From contig JAQFVV010012395.1 in assembly GCA_028023455.1 (NCBI GenBank), positions 6,266,001 through 6,330,000 on the forward strand: a stretch of 64,000 bases of DNA, read 5' to 3'. The notes beneath the pieces were generated by a model, which worked only from the letters and a program-made list of their open reading frames with translations, was not told the origin of the DNA and searched no databases. Shown in pieces: positions 45,420-55,386 of the stretch. The DNA comes from Epiperipatus broadwayi (lineage: Eukaryota; Onychophora; Udeonychophora; Euonychophora; Peripatidae). Position 1 is the stretch's first letter; each line of letters begins with the position of its first letter. The position numbers and the translations under genes are program-made.

Positions 45420-46395
45420 CAGACTAATAAAGAAAAATGGCAAAAAATCTGATACTGAGTACAGAAACAGTTACAGACATTACTCAGAAAGCATCGCAGG
45501 TACTTCAATGATTCAGAAAAAAAGTAAACTAACATTATATTTTAGCAAAATCTTAATCTTTATGATCTACCTAAAATTCATAAGAATCGTGTTCCATTAA
45601 GACCTATTGTTAGTTCTAGAAATTCACTCTGCCAAAATTTGTCAAGATTTTTTCTCAAAGTTCTTAGTCCTTTGTCATACACGACCCAATCCTCTGTCAG
45701 GGATTTTAGACACTTTGTAGAATTAGTCAAGAACATGAAAATTGAAGCTAGTAAGCTTTGATGTGGAAAATTTATTCACAAATGTACCATGTGAAGAAGC
45801 ATTGTCTATTGTAAGAAAAAGAATAAATGGTGATAATAATTTACAAACCAAAACAACTCTTCCTATTGATAATATAATGGAACTATTAACATTCTGCATA
45901 AAAACAATTCTACTTTTAATGCAACACAGACTTCTTCCAATAAAATCAAGGAATGGCTATTGAACCACAACCATAAATACTACTCCAAAGTATGGCCTCA
46001 CTATGTTGGTGATGATGTATGACCACATGGTGGAGACTATTACAAACTTTCTGGAAACAAAGCAACAAAATATCCCCTTCAATTAAATTTACAATAGAAT
46101 CAGAACAGGAACATATATTGGCATACTTAGATGTTCTTGTGATAAGACTCCTTGATAGCAAAATCAAAACTACAGTTTACAGAAAACTCATACATGAAAA
46201 TATTTAGCATATACTGTACATCCAATCATACCAGAAACATAAAATATGGAGTTATACTATTACTATGGAACAGAGCAAAAGAGGGTTGTTCACAAACCAG
46301 CAATTTGAAAAAAGAAAAGATCTATATAGTACAAACTATTATGAAAAATTGTTATCTATCAGCTGTTATTAAAAAAACCTTAAATAGACAATAAA
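45420..46395 (+). pseudogene. PLE reverse transcriptase pseudogene
   Basis: Reverse transcriptase of the Penelope class, which copies element RNA at a nicked or exposed DNA end. The parts read in different frames: NLYDLPKIHKNRVPLRPIVS (45555-45614), then LSRFFLKVLSPL and VRDFRHFVELVKNMKIE (to about 45747), KLVSFDVENLFTNVPCEEAL (45742-45804), LPIDNIMELLTFCIKT (about 45856-45906), PSIKFTIESEQEHILAYLDV (46077-46136), KTTVYRKLIHEN (46162-46200), and NHTRNIKYGVI with LWNRAK (about 46221-46280). The central YxDD region is damaged around 45960-46020. At least three frame changes and several stops; non-functional. Confidence 0.85.
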
Positions 46396-46529
46396 TAGAC
46401 AACAAAAAGAAACATCAAAAGAAAAATATACTAAAAATAGCAGACGGATTAAGGAAAATCTGCAATCAATATAACATCAGAACGGCTTTCCAGAGCCATA
46501 CCACACTATGAAGAATTTTAACAGCTACA

Positions 46530-46680
46530 AAGCCTAAACTTGAAATGCTGAAAAGCAAAAACTGCATCTATGAAATTCCATGGAATGGGGAATAATTTAT
46601 ATTGGTGAAAGCAATTGTCCCATTGAAAAGCAATTGCAAGAACACAAGCTGATAATTAAAAGAGAGAAAATAGATTAACA
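46530..46680 (+). pseudogene. PLE GIY-YIG endonuclease remnant
   Basis: C-terminal nuclease domain diagnostic of canonical Penelope-like elements. Visible: KNCIYEIPW (46558-46584, corresponding to the GIY part, usually CVYxIPC), IIYIGESN (46591-46614, the YIG part), and QLQEHKLIIKRE (about 46630-46665). A stop codon (TAA) and a frame change separate the two halves. The Cys-Pro-Cys linker seen in many relatives is degraded. Confidence 0.72.
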
Positions 46681-46754
46681 ATGGTAAATGAAAATGTAAC
46701 AATTTACTTTAGATAAATACTTTGCATATAATAGAGATATATATGAGAGATAGT

Positions 46755-46810
46755 GACCTGGAACAACTGATGAGTGCTGGTTCAGCACAAAATGCATGTA
46801 TCTTTATTTA
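46755..46810 (+). ncRNA. Hammerhead ribozyme of the PLE, family A, GAAA mutated
   Basis: CTGATGA at 46767-46773, perfect stem II GTGCTG-GTT-CAGCAC, then AAAA at 46789-46792 where GAAA is required (G12 to A), palindromic TGCATGTA, then TC. It sits about 90 bases after the nuclease remnant, where PLE hammerheads are known to lie. The G12 change should abolish cleavage. Confidence 0.8.
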
Positions 46811-46884
46811 TATGAATTTAAAAAGAATGGGGAAGTGTTTATTATATTTATAAAAATATTGGATAGAGAAGAAAAGTACAAAGA

Positions 46885-47365
46885 AGAAAATTTAAAGAAG
46901 CTGCTCATATGACAATGGAAAACAACCCCACAATTCAACCTAGAGTGACTATACATAATGTATGGAAATCACTAATCAACTTTTCTCTTAAAAAAGTGGA
47001 GAAATCAGGAGCAACCTCATAGATAAGTATATGAAATTTCTACTGACTGTTGCCTTTGGTAGGATGGCTCAGCTGATTAGAGCATTATCTTAAAATTCAA
47101 TATTCAAGAATCTAATGGTCTAGGTACAATTTCCATGCCATACTGTCACTGGTGATGCCAGCAATGCCCCAAAAAAGATAATAATACCTCTCAAAACATT
47201 GTGCATATACTAACCTGTGTGCTATTTTACTAACAGTTGAATGTAATTGGAATATTTAAATAACGTTACATTTTTCTAAAGATGTTCAATACTTATATTA
47301 GATTATGAAAATAATCAAATATATAAATACAACTAAAATATCATCATAATAAACCTTCAGGAAAA
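46885..47365 (+). mobile_element. tRNA-headed repeat, plus-strand copy
   Basis: Matches the long arm of 27923-28589 and parts of 54145-54734 and 62680-63090. A tRNA-like box A GGATGGCTCAGCTGATTAG lies near 47061 and a degenerate box B (GGTACAATTTCC) near 47124; about 170 bases of shared sequence precede the tRNA-like part. It ends ..AAACCTTCAGGAAAAG. Confidence 0.65.
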
Positions 47366-48321
47366 GACAATATATATATATAGTAACTGAAAAGTCCCTC
47401 CCAGATCATAACAGGTAGAATTAATAATATAACACAAAACAGTTATGGTATAATCCGGTCGTGGCCAGGGTATACCGCAAAGACCCATCATAGCAGTACA
47501 TGAAGGTGCATTAGATTACCCAAGATAAATTGTGTGATTATTTAATTAATTATCATTCTTACTATTGATTATATCTAAAAAACTATTATTCAAAACCTAA
47601 TTTATGAATTTTATTTACGTGAAATCTTATGGCTGACCACAAACAAGATGGTATGATCTATAAAACTACTAAATATTACTCTTCCAGGATTAAATGTATG
47701 ATCCATTACATCAATACTAACTATCACATTGTGAATATAGGCCATTTGACAAGACCGTAAAAGTTATAGTCAGCCTCATAACATGGTTGGCTGTAGCTCA
47801 GACTTACTCAGGACTTTAGTAAAGAAATGTCATGTAGAGTATTTGCTTTGTAATAAAAGGTAAGCATATAAACTTTAGTTTCTTTCATCATTAATTTAAA
47901 TTTCTAATTAAATCAATCGCAACGAGAGACTCTTATTGTTATAGGTAAATCATAAATTATAATATTAGAAAATAGATTCCATTATAATATTGGCTAGCAA
48001 ACTTATTTATTAATTTAGGTTCTAATATCATAAACAAAATTCTGGATTATATTCTAGGATTAACACAGCAAAGCGGAGGTAATGTAGGAGGTAAATGGGA
48101 TTTTATTATACCCTGTATATCATTAATTACCCAAGAACAAAAGCATTAAGTGATTCTCTCTTAATTTCAGTAAACCGTGCATATAATCTATTTAATACGT
48201 TGGATTTTCTGTTTTTATGTATGACAAATAGCAACGGCATACTTAGGTTAAATTATAAAATTAACATTTATTTATGACTCAATCAATACTAAATAAATAA
48301 TTAATACAATGTTCGCAAAAT
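47366..48321. other. AT-rich intronic DNA with one GC-richer patch
   Basis: The patch at 47452-47500 (TCCGGTCGTGGCCAGGG, CCGCAAAGACCC) stands out and is not identified. Nothing else. Confidence 0.4.
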
Positions 48322-48545
48322 TAGATATATATAAATAAATAAAATAAAAGACTATCACATATACTTGTTTCTATACATGGAGAATGTATACGAATTAGAT
48401 AAATAAATAAACAAAATAAAAGTTCATCACATGTACTTATTTCTATACATAGATAATGTACATGAATTTGATACATAAATAAATAAATAAAATAAAATAC
48501 CATCATTTGTACTTATTTCTATACATGGATAACGTACATGAATTC
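48322..48545 (+). repeat. Minisatellite, three units of about 72-75 bp
   Basis: Each unit has an ATAAATAAATAAAATAAA block followed by ATCACATGTACTTATTTC-like and TATACATGGATAATGTACAT-like blocks. Units differ by scattered substitutions. Confidence 0.88.
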
Positions 48546-49829
48546 CAAATAAATACAATATAAGATTTTCTCACAAACAGATTTGATTTCAGCCCCTTGT
48601 AGAAGAGAGGATGGGTTCAAACACCTAGTAAATAGCTTTGCCAAAATGTCAATACCCAATGCATCTATACTTCAGATTTCTAATAATGATAATTGGTATT
48701 GATAAAGCTGTGAGAGCTGCCCATGATGAGACAATGAATCAAAGAGAAAATGTGAATCTCAACTAAGCTGGAAATATATAAATCGACCTATAATAAATTA
48801 TGAAAATAATTTAATCGCATGCCCTTTTATAGCTGATAACTGAACATGTGAGACAAACCTAAAGATGAGGGAAACACATAAACACCAGAATGTATGGAGA
48901 CTCTGCTCAACATATCCATTTATACAACAAAGAGCAATGATATTCCTGTGGATGTATTCATATGCACAAAAGAATAACAAAGCATTAAATGCCCTGTAGG
49001 TTTTTAACCATCATCAGAGCAACAAGCACAATTACAGACTTCTACGGATTAACTACCAGCACAGAAACCAATATAAAGAATATAAAGAATGGCAAACGAT
49101 TCTGCAGATTAAACCACCAGCACAGAAAAATGTCATATAACATTATAAAATAGTGTTAACATTTACTTAAAATAAAAGAGACATAAAATTACCCTCATCA
49201 ATAATCAGCCAATTTAGGAGGCATATGCAGTTTACTAATGTGAATTAAGACATAAAATGAAATAAAAACTTTATTATAGGAAACAACTCGGCTGACTCTG
49301 CCTAAAATATGGGCAAAATAATAATGCATAGTAAATATAATGCAAGTATAGGCATGGAACCCTGGAAAGACATACAGGACTAAGCCATGTGATGTTGTTG
49401 CACATTATGGATTCATCAAATAATCATTAAATCTTTATGTAAGTGCTGTTTCCTAATAATTGATTTTCTTCAATCCAATTAATTTACATTGATAAATAAT
49501 TGTTTTAGGTACAATATAATGTATACCATGAGACTTTATACATATATAGGATAATATAACAATAGAAACCAAAATAAAATATACAACTGTTTACATAATT
49601 ATACTAAATTAAAATACATAATATTTTAAATACATTGACTATTTACCAATAAAATCAATAGCACATTTTCTTAATACTTAATGTACAGCGTATATAAATT
49701 AAATAGTTTTCAATTACAGTGTATAGAATCTTATGAGTTTGATTGTATTCCTCTTCATTTCCACTCATAATGAATATTCCATAATTAATTGATTCATGTA
49801 TAGGTTCTCTGAATATACGAGATATTTTT
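48546..49829. other. AT-rich intronic DNA
   Basis: A possible old repeat at 48800-49140 carries a short direct repeat (ACCAGCACAGAAA at about 49055 and 49120). No gene. Confidence 0.4.
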
Positions 49830-49990
49830 TGACAGAATAGTTCAGTTGGTAGAGTGTTTGCCTTAAATTCGATATTCAAGAATCTAAAGGTGCGAGTTCA
49901 ACTTCTAAGCGAATATTGTCACTGTGCATATAGGCCAGCAACACCTGAAGTAGAGTGGAGAATAAGACATATATAATTTTAGTCAGAGTA
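49830..49990 (+). repeat. tRNA-headed repeat fragment
   Basis: AGTTCAGTTGGTAGAGTG (box A) and GGTGCGAGTTCAAC (box B) about 45 bases apart, then GGCCAGCAACACCTGAAG as in the other copies of this family. Truncated downstream. Confidence 0.65.
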
Positions 49991-50294
49991 TTCCTCAAAA
50001 GTTAATAAACTTCATTATTTATATTGTAGGTGTTACTCCAAAGTTAAAATATTTTCATTACCTTAATTTATCTAGTTAGCGTCAAAGATTAGGAATGGTT
50101 ATCCGATAAACAATTCCCACAATTGCTATGACAGTTATAAAATAATTTTCTAGTTAGTTATTATTTTCTTTCAACAACTATTATTATTACTTTAATAATA
50201 AGATAACTCACATAGCAGGAATGTCATCTCTAATAATAAGTTCAAAGTGGGATATAGCTCATTCTTTATCATTCAGACACTGACATACAAAAAG

Positions 50295-50460
50295 GTTAAT
50301 ATAGCATTTCACTTCGCACTTATATAATATAACTATACATGTTAAAGTCGAAAAAGTCAAAATTTATATCCAAGGTTAATATAGTATTCTACTCCACATA
50401 TATATGGTATAGTTATATAATTTAAAATCATAAAAGTAAAATATATCCAAGATTAATATA
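50295..50460 (+). repeat. Degenerate tandem repeat, about 2 units
   Basis: GGTTAATATAGCATTTCACT and GGTTAATATAGTATTCTACT start similar segments of about 90-95 bp, each continuing through TATATAATATAACTATA-like and AAAATTTATATCCAAG-like blocks. A partial third unit follows. Confidence 0.65.
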
Positions 50461-51923
50461 ATCTGTAAGCTATAAAATATTTTCAGATAGACTGACCTTT
50501 AAAGACTTATTCCTGTTGTTGTGGTTGATAATATCAATACATCTCAATTATAGATCTTTTCAAAGATAATTAGCAGTTAGACTCTCAGTTAGCAGGCTCT
50601 AACAGACTTGTTTAAATTTAGCTATTCATATTGTTATTAACACATAATAACATTGTAATTTGAATTATATAAGAAAAAATTTTTAATTTAATTTCTTTCT
50701 TTGTTCTTAATTTTTAAGGAGTAGCCTTTCATATTCATTACATGTTTAATGGCAAAAAAAAAAAAGATTCTGCTCTTCACATACTTGCTGTTTCTATCCT
50801 TGTTTTTTTTTTTTTTAAAAATCTCTGAACATTCTTTCTCTCCATCCAATCATATTTTTCCTCATTTACATATTTCTGTTAAAATGAAAGAGGTGAAAGA
50901 AAAAAAAAATGTGTTTATTATATTTTACCAATTAGTTCAAAATAAATTAATCATTTTGATTAAACTAAAGCTATTCATTAGTATTAGTTAAAGTAAAAAA
51001 TAAATACTGATCATTATTATTATTTGTATCTTAGTAATTTTACCACACTTCAAATGCTCATTGGTGATGTTAGAACTATTAAAATTAAATATCAGACTTA
51101 GTGCTTTCGAGGTTTTTTAACCTCATATTCATAGCCAAAGAGTTAGAAACATTGTGGTGTTGTTGATGTATGCTACTATATGCAAATTAATCTTCATATG
51201 TAAGACAATTTTAATATATATAGATCAATCAGCTTGTCCACGTCTTAGAAATAGAGAAATGTGTTATTTCTATTAATGGCATGTGGATCATTTTTGATGA
51301 AGTACACCACCTTTATTTTTCTTTTGCAGTGATTTCTCTTGGTACATCTGATCTCAGGTTTGGAGAGTTTGAACTTGCGATCATCTGCTTTTTCATGTTC
51401 CAAGAATATTGAAGTGTTGTATCTTACTAAATTTGATATAATATGCTGTTGGTTTTGCAGGTTAAATACAGCTTGTTTAACTCAGTGATTGGAAAAAGGG
51501 CAAAACTAATATATGAGAAAAAAATATATACAATAATCCAAGCAAAAAATGAAATTATATAATCTCATCAGCGAGTTAATTTGAATACAATCATCAAGTA
51601 TATATAAAGTGCTATACAAGTATATACAAGTTATTTAGAAGATAGAGAAATTTTAAATCATTTCCATCAAGCTTTATATTTTGCACCAAAATATAATGTT
51701 ACAATATATATATATACACCATTACCTTTAGTAATGTATTTTTTTAGAGGATAGGCTTATTATAAATGAAATGATTTAAGTACTCTTTTTAAATCATGAT
51801 GAAATAAGATGTAAGACATTGAGTACAATAGATAAACTCTGAATTGTAGACTAGATAATACAAAACTTATAGATCCTGTTACAAGGAAACCTCTTTCATT
51901 TAGCTCCACAATGTATTAATTAC
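50461..51923. other. AT-rich intronic DNA
   Basis: No gene or element identified. Poly-T and poly-A runs near 50755-50920. Confidence 0.4.
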
Positions 51924-51941
51924 ATAATTTGGTGGGATAAT

Positions 51942-52239
51942 AACGTGAAATGCTAAAACCTTCGACAGATGCACTTTAAAAATGCTTATGTGACAGCCAA
52001 TCAGATGTAATAATGACTGCACATGGAACTCTTAATTCTAAAACCCAAACCAGAAATATGAGAAAAAGAGTTTGGGTTCCATCTTTTTCTTGTATTTCTG
52101 GTTTGTGTTTTAGAATTAAGAGTTCCACGTGCAGTCATTATTACATCTGATTGGCTGTCACATAAGCATTTTGTCAAAGATTTTAGCCTTTCATGTTATT
52201 ATTACATCATCTGTTTGTATTTAATAAATTAATATATTT
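51942..52239. mobile_element. Asymmetric inverted-repeat insertion
   Basis: The arms 51942-52069 and about 52082-52206 are nearly identical inverted copies (TTATGTGACAGCCAATCAGA.., GCACATGGAACTCTTAATTC..), with about 30 bases of tail only on the right. It is flanked by ATAATTTGGTGGGATAAT (51924-51941) and a copy with one difference (52240-52257), an 18-bp target duplication. No ribozyme core recognised. Same structural class as the family A/B dimers. Confidence 0.75.
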
Positions 52240-53920
52240 ATAATTTGGTGGGGTAATTGTAAAAAAATTATTTGTTAGAATTATTTAAAACATTGTATAT
52301 GAATTCATTGTAAATATATAGGAGACAAAATTGTCATATATCACTCACAATCTATCAGTATGATAGTCTAGTTTATCTGTGCCCTTTTGAGATTGTTTTG
52401 CTAGCAGTAGCTATCCTGAACCATGTTTTCAGATCACATGTATCATATGTTAAGAATAAAACAAACTGTATCAACAATAAAATAATGCAACATTAACTAC
52501 ATTTTCTGTGCGAGATGTAGAAAACAATTGATGCCAGCATTACAACTTTTGGTAGTGGTAAGTCAACATATGTGTTAGTATATATTTTATGCAGTTTATA
52601 TATATATTTCTTATATGATAACAAATACATAAACTGTAATTACGTTTATTGTTTTTCTGAAAGCTTCCCAGAAACAATCTATAGACTTTGAAGTAAGATT
52701 ATACAGCAGTTAGATAATTTGAACTAGTTCTATTAATAAAATGTATATATAATTTGAAAAATAAACATTTAATCTTATCACGTGGTAACTATACACAATA
52801 AAGGATATTTAAAAACTTTCTGAGGTTTTGTTTTATATGTATTGATTTTAAACTAATTATAAAACAGTTTTTATGTTTTTTTAACTATATATTAGTTGAA
52901 AATATAAACAACAAAATTATAAAAAAAGCTTTCTTTGAATAAAATAAATAAATATGCAAACGACACAGTAATTAAGAAAATGTAATAAGCATAAATTTGG
53001 AATTTACATAATAACGTTAAAAAAATTCTCAATTATTTACTGCACGAATTCAATGTTTTTTCTTATCGTTTGAATTCAAGTGGAAATGATAGAGCTTTTT
53101 AAAAGTCATATTAATGCAATTCAAAAAAAAAAATTAGATTTTTAGAAATAGAATGACATAATCAATAATATGTAATACTATCAATCAATTTAGTTACACT
53201 CTGAAAATTTATAAAGATTCTGACTGGATGCAAACTTCTGTGTTCAAATTTGGTTTTGTCAGCTATCTAATAAAACTAAATCTATAACATAATGAAAATC
53301 CAGAATATATAGGCCTACAAATATATATCAAACACAACAATTAGTTTCCAAGCATAGAATTGCTTTAATCATATACTGAAAATATTTTTATTAAAATAAT
53401 CGGGAATATTAATGATCTAAGTTTACTGATTATATATATTCATAAATTAAAAATTTAAATTGCTGAAATCATAATGAATACATTAATCATAAAATTAAAC
53501 TTAGTTAAAGTGCATTGTCATATGCCCATGTACTTGAAAAGGAGAATAGAATTAACTTAATATCGAAATGCAATATGCCTTTATGCTTGAACAGGAAGAT
53601 TTTTGTAAATGTTTACCATTGTTTATGTATGGATCTGAGATTTAGATGATTAATAGAAGAATAATAAGGCGACTTCACACCACATATAAATTATGATGAG
53701 ATATACTGAGAATAAAAGGAGGGATTGATAAGTGAATACTTAGACAAATGTAATAAACCACTAAACATCACATGATCACCATCTCTATACTAGCACATAA
53801 TTGTTGTAAACAAAGGCAAAACTCTCCATACAGTAGTGCCACCCTGTGCCAAACAGAGTAATCAATGGATGCCAGAGGGCTTGTGCATAAAATCCCTATC
53901 TAGTGCCTACTCATCCAATA

Positions 53921-53963
53921 TCCCCAGACTAGTTTCTGGCTTGTGGCCATCATCAGTGAGGAG
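53921..53963 (-). ncRNA. Hammerhead ribozyme, family B, intact
   Basis: Minus strand: TCCTCA pairs with TGGGGA as stem I; core CTGATGA (complement of 53950-53956); stem II TGGC-CACAA-GCCA; GAAA (complement of 53933-53936); CTAG stem III; cleavage triplet GTC with the cut expected between 53927 and 53926. Matches the hammerhead consensus at every core position. Best candidate in the window for an active ribozyme. Confidence 0.85.
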
Positions 53964-53965
53964 CC

Positions 53966-54007
53966 TTGGATCTGATGATGGCCACAAGCCAGAAACTAGT
54001 CTGGGGA
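53966..54007 (+). ncRNA. Hammerhead ribozyme, family B, stem I broken
   Basis: CTGATGA at 53972-53978, stem II TGGCCACAAGCCA, GAAA at 53992-53995, CTAG, GTC ending 54001 and TGGGGA at 54002-54007. The bases before the core are TTGGAT instead of TCCTCA, so stem I cannot form. The break coincides with the junction between the two arms. Confidence 0.75.
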
Positions 54008-54144
54008 TATTGGATAAGTAGGCACTAGATAGGGATTTTATGCACAAGCCTTCTGGCATCCATTGATTACTCTGTTTGGCACAGGGTGGCACTACTATAT
54101 GGAGAGTTTTGCCTTTGTTTACAAATGTAATAAACATTATATGG

Positions 54145-54734
54145 GCATTGTATTTATATATTGGACTATATCCATCACCTAATATTAAGTATTATCTTTA
54201 GAAAAATTTAATTTTATTTAAATATTCCAATTACATTCAATTGTTAGTAATAACACAGAGGTTAGTATATGCACAATGTTTCAAGACCCATTCCTCTCTC
54301 TTTTTCAGGTGTTGCTGGCCTCACCTGTGACAGTACTAGCATGGGAATCATACCTGAATTATTAGATTCTTGAATTTTAAAGTAACACTGTAACCAATTG
54401 ACCCATTGGTAGAAGGTAACACTTTAACCCAACTGAGCCATCCTGCCAATGACTCAGTTGGTTAGAGTGTTATCTTAAAATTCAATATTCAAGAATCTAA
54501 GGATCCAGATTTGATTCCCCTGCTAGTACTGTTATTGATGAGGCCAGAAACACCTGAAGAAGAGAGGAAAATAATATATCTCAAAACATTGTGCATATAC
54601 TAACCTGTTTGCTATTACTAACAGTTAAATGTAAAGTTAAATTTTTCTAAAGACATTCAATACTTGATATTAGATCATGGAAATTGTCCAATATATAAAT
54701 ACAACTAAAATACCATCATCACAAACCTTCAGGA
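54145..54734. mobile_element. tRNA-headed repeat, inverted dimer
   Basis: The minus arm (54145 to about 54445) and plus arm (about 54445-54734) meet head to head at the tRNA-like part. The plus arm carries CTCAGTTGGTTAGAGTG (box A) and AGATTTGATTCCCC (box B). The plus arm keeps the full tail (..ACAAACCTTCAGGA); the minus arm stops earlier. Flanked by AAACATTATATGG at 54132-54144 and 54735-54747. It starts about 12 bases after the neighbouring family B duplication. Confidence 0.8.
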
Positions 54735-55166
54735 AAACATTATATGGCATATTTTCAGAAGAAATGACATTAGCTAGACAGAAACTATGTTTTGCATAGG
54801 TGGATAATGGTGTTTGCTATAATAATATGGAAAAGAGAAGCTATGAATTGGAGAAACTTAATTAAATTTGGAGAGTCCTTTATCATAAAGGAGATTGCTA
54901 ATGATTAAAAATAAAGATGATTAATATATATTACTTACATAGTGAGATTGATATTTATTTCTCACTATCACATCATCTGAATTTTTACTAAATTGTGAAA
55001 TTTAAGTTTATTGACAACTGATATTCATTGGTAAAAATCAGAATCTGATGGTTTTTAAGAGCATAGCTGAATTTGTGACATTAAGATATTTTTAATTATG
55101 TGCATTCAATTTTAAATGCCCTGCAGAGTATTTTATTTTCTAGAGTTTAATTTTTTATGTTTTTAG

Positions 55167-55386
55167 AGACTCTTTGAGGGTTTATGGGGACCAAAATTTG
55201 ACAGTGAAAACTTTTTTCACCCGATGTGGACTTTTTTGTGTCTTCTGGGTAGCAACAAATTACATGTACTTCTGTGCCCTGAGTTTAGTGCCTGCCTCAG
55301 ATGTAACAACTCTCTTCTCTTCCAACTCCGCCTTTATTTACCTGCTTTCATGGGTTGCCTTACATGAAAAATTTGTATCTATAAAG
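55167..55386 (+). CDS. SLC35F3/4-like: SLC35F3/F4-like transporter, next exon
   Basis: The next coding exon of the same transporter. Acceptor TTTTTAG precedes 55167 and donor GTAAGC follows 55386. The first base completes the AA left over at 12999 to give Lys, and 73 whole codons follow, ending in phase 0. The product begins DSLRVYGDQNLTVKTFFTR, matching the family segment '..GDNGLTLK.FF' that directly follows the first exon in animal SLC35F3/F4. Two hydrophobic helices follow: CVFWVATNYMYFCALS, and the DVTTLFSSNSAFIYLLSW segment, which corresponds to the conserved TDVS.LFCCNKAFVFLLSW region. It ends HEKFVSIK. The next expected segment, a helix followed by an MMTYADG-like motif, was not found before 64000, so the downstream intron exceeds 8.6 kb. 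Confidence 0.88.

Larger units (their letters stand above)
45362..46860 (+). mobile_element. Penelope-like retroelement, decayed
   Basis: Reverse transcriptase plus C-terminal GIY-YIG nuclease and 3' hammerhead, all in frame-broken form. At the 5' side, 45362-45403 is an inverted scrap of the tail used by the tRNA-headed repeats (ATATATTGGATTATTTCCAT..), the same inverted arrangement as in the short elements. After the ribozyme the sequence leads to about 46858 and then into a tRNA-headed repeat (46885-47365), which may be part of the same insertion or a neighbour. Confidence 0.82.
53759..54120. mobile_element. Family B hammerhead element, inverted dimer, best preserved
   Basis: A 362-bp insertion between perfect 15-bp duplications ACAAATGTAATAAAC (53744-53758 and 54121-54135). 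The left arm (minus) has tail, body and a complete hammerhead; the right arm (plus) has the ribozyme core and body but no tail, stopping at TTTTGCCTTTGTTT. The two arms differ at only a few bases over about 140 bp. No protein; the two short frames it contains are mirror translations of the same repeat. Confidence 0.88.
53568..54925 (+). mobile_element. RTE LINE fragment split by two inverted-dimer insertions
   Basis: 53568-53758 matches the LINE region at about 9395-9560 (TTATGTATGGATCTGAG, TTAATAGAAGAATAATAAGG), and 54748-54925 matches 9640-9860 (GAAATGACATTAGC, GAAACTTAATTAAATTTGG, GAGTCCTTTATC). The gap holds the family B dimer and the tRNA-headed dimer, each with its own target duplication. 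Confidence 0.72.
13000..55166 (+). other. 42-kb intron of the SLC35F-like gene
   Basis: Intron inferred from a GTAAGT-type donor at 13000, an AG acceptor at 55165-55166, exact phase compatibility, and the fact that the two flanking peptides are contiguous in known family members. Its content is AT-rich filler plus the mobile elements listed separately. I saw no embedded coding exon of another gene. Confidence 0.8.

Noticed and set aside
47452-47500. GC-richer patch considered as a 5S rRNA or snRNA relic
   Set aside because: Only scattered words resemble 5S rRNA, with no consistent order or internal promoter.
48985-49025. CTGATGATGG..AACCTACAGGGC on the minus strand, possible hammerhead
   Set aside because: A GGTT/AACC stem is present, but TACA stands where GAAA is needed; too far from consensus.
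50749-50991. 80-codon frame starting MAKKKKILLFTYLLFLSLFF
   Set aside because: Low-complexity translation of poly-A and poly-T runs.
51320-51420. Possible exon after a TTTTCTTTTGCAG acceptor-like site
   Set aside because: The following frame is short, ends in a stop and does not match the SLC35F family; phase-matched exons already abut across this position.
53836-54137. Frames reading SNQWMPEGLCIKSLSSAYSS, also at 31191-31445
   Set aside because: Same family B repeat read through its body in different copies; the elements are non-coding and the frames are not kept beyond the repeat.
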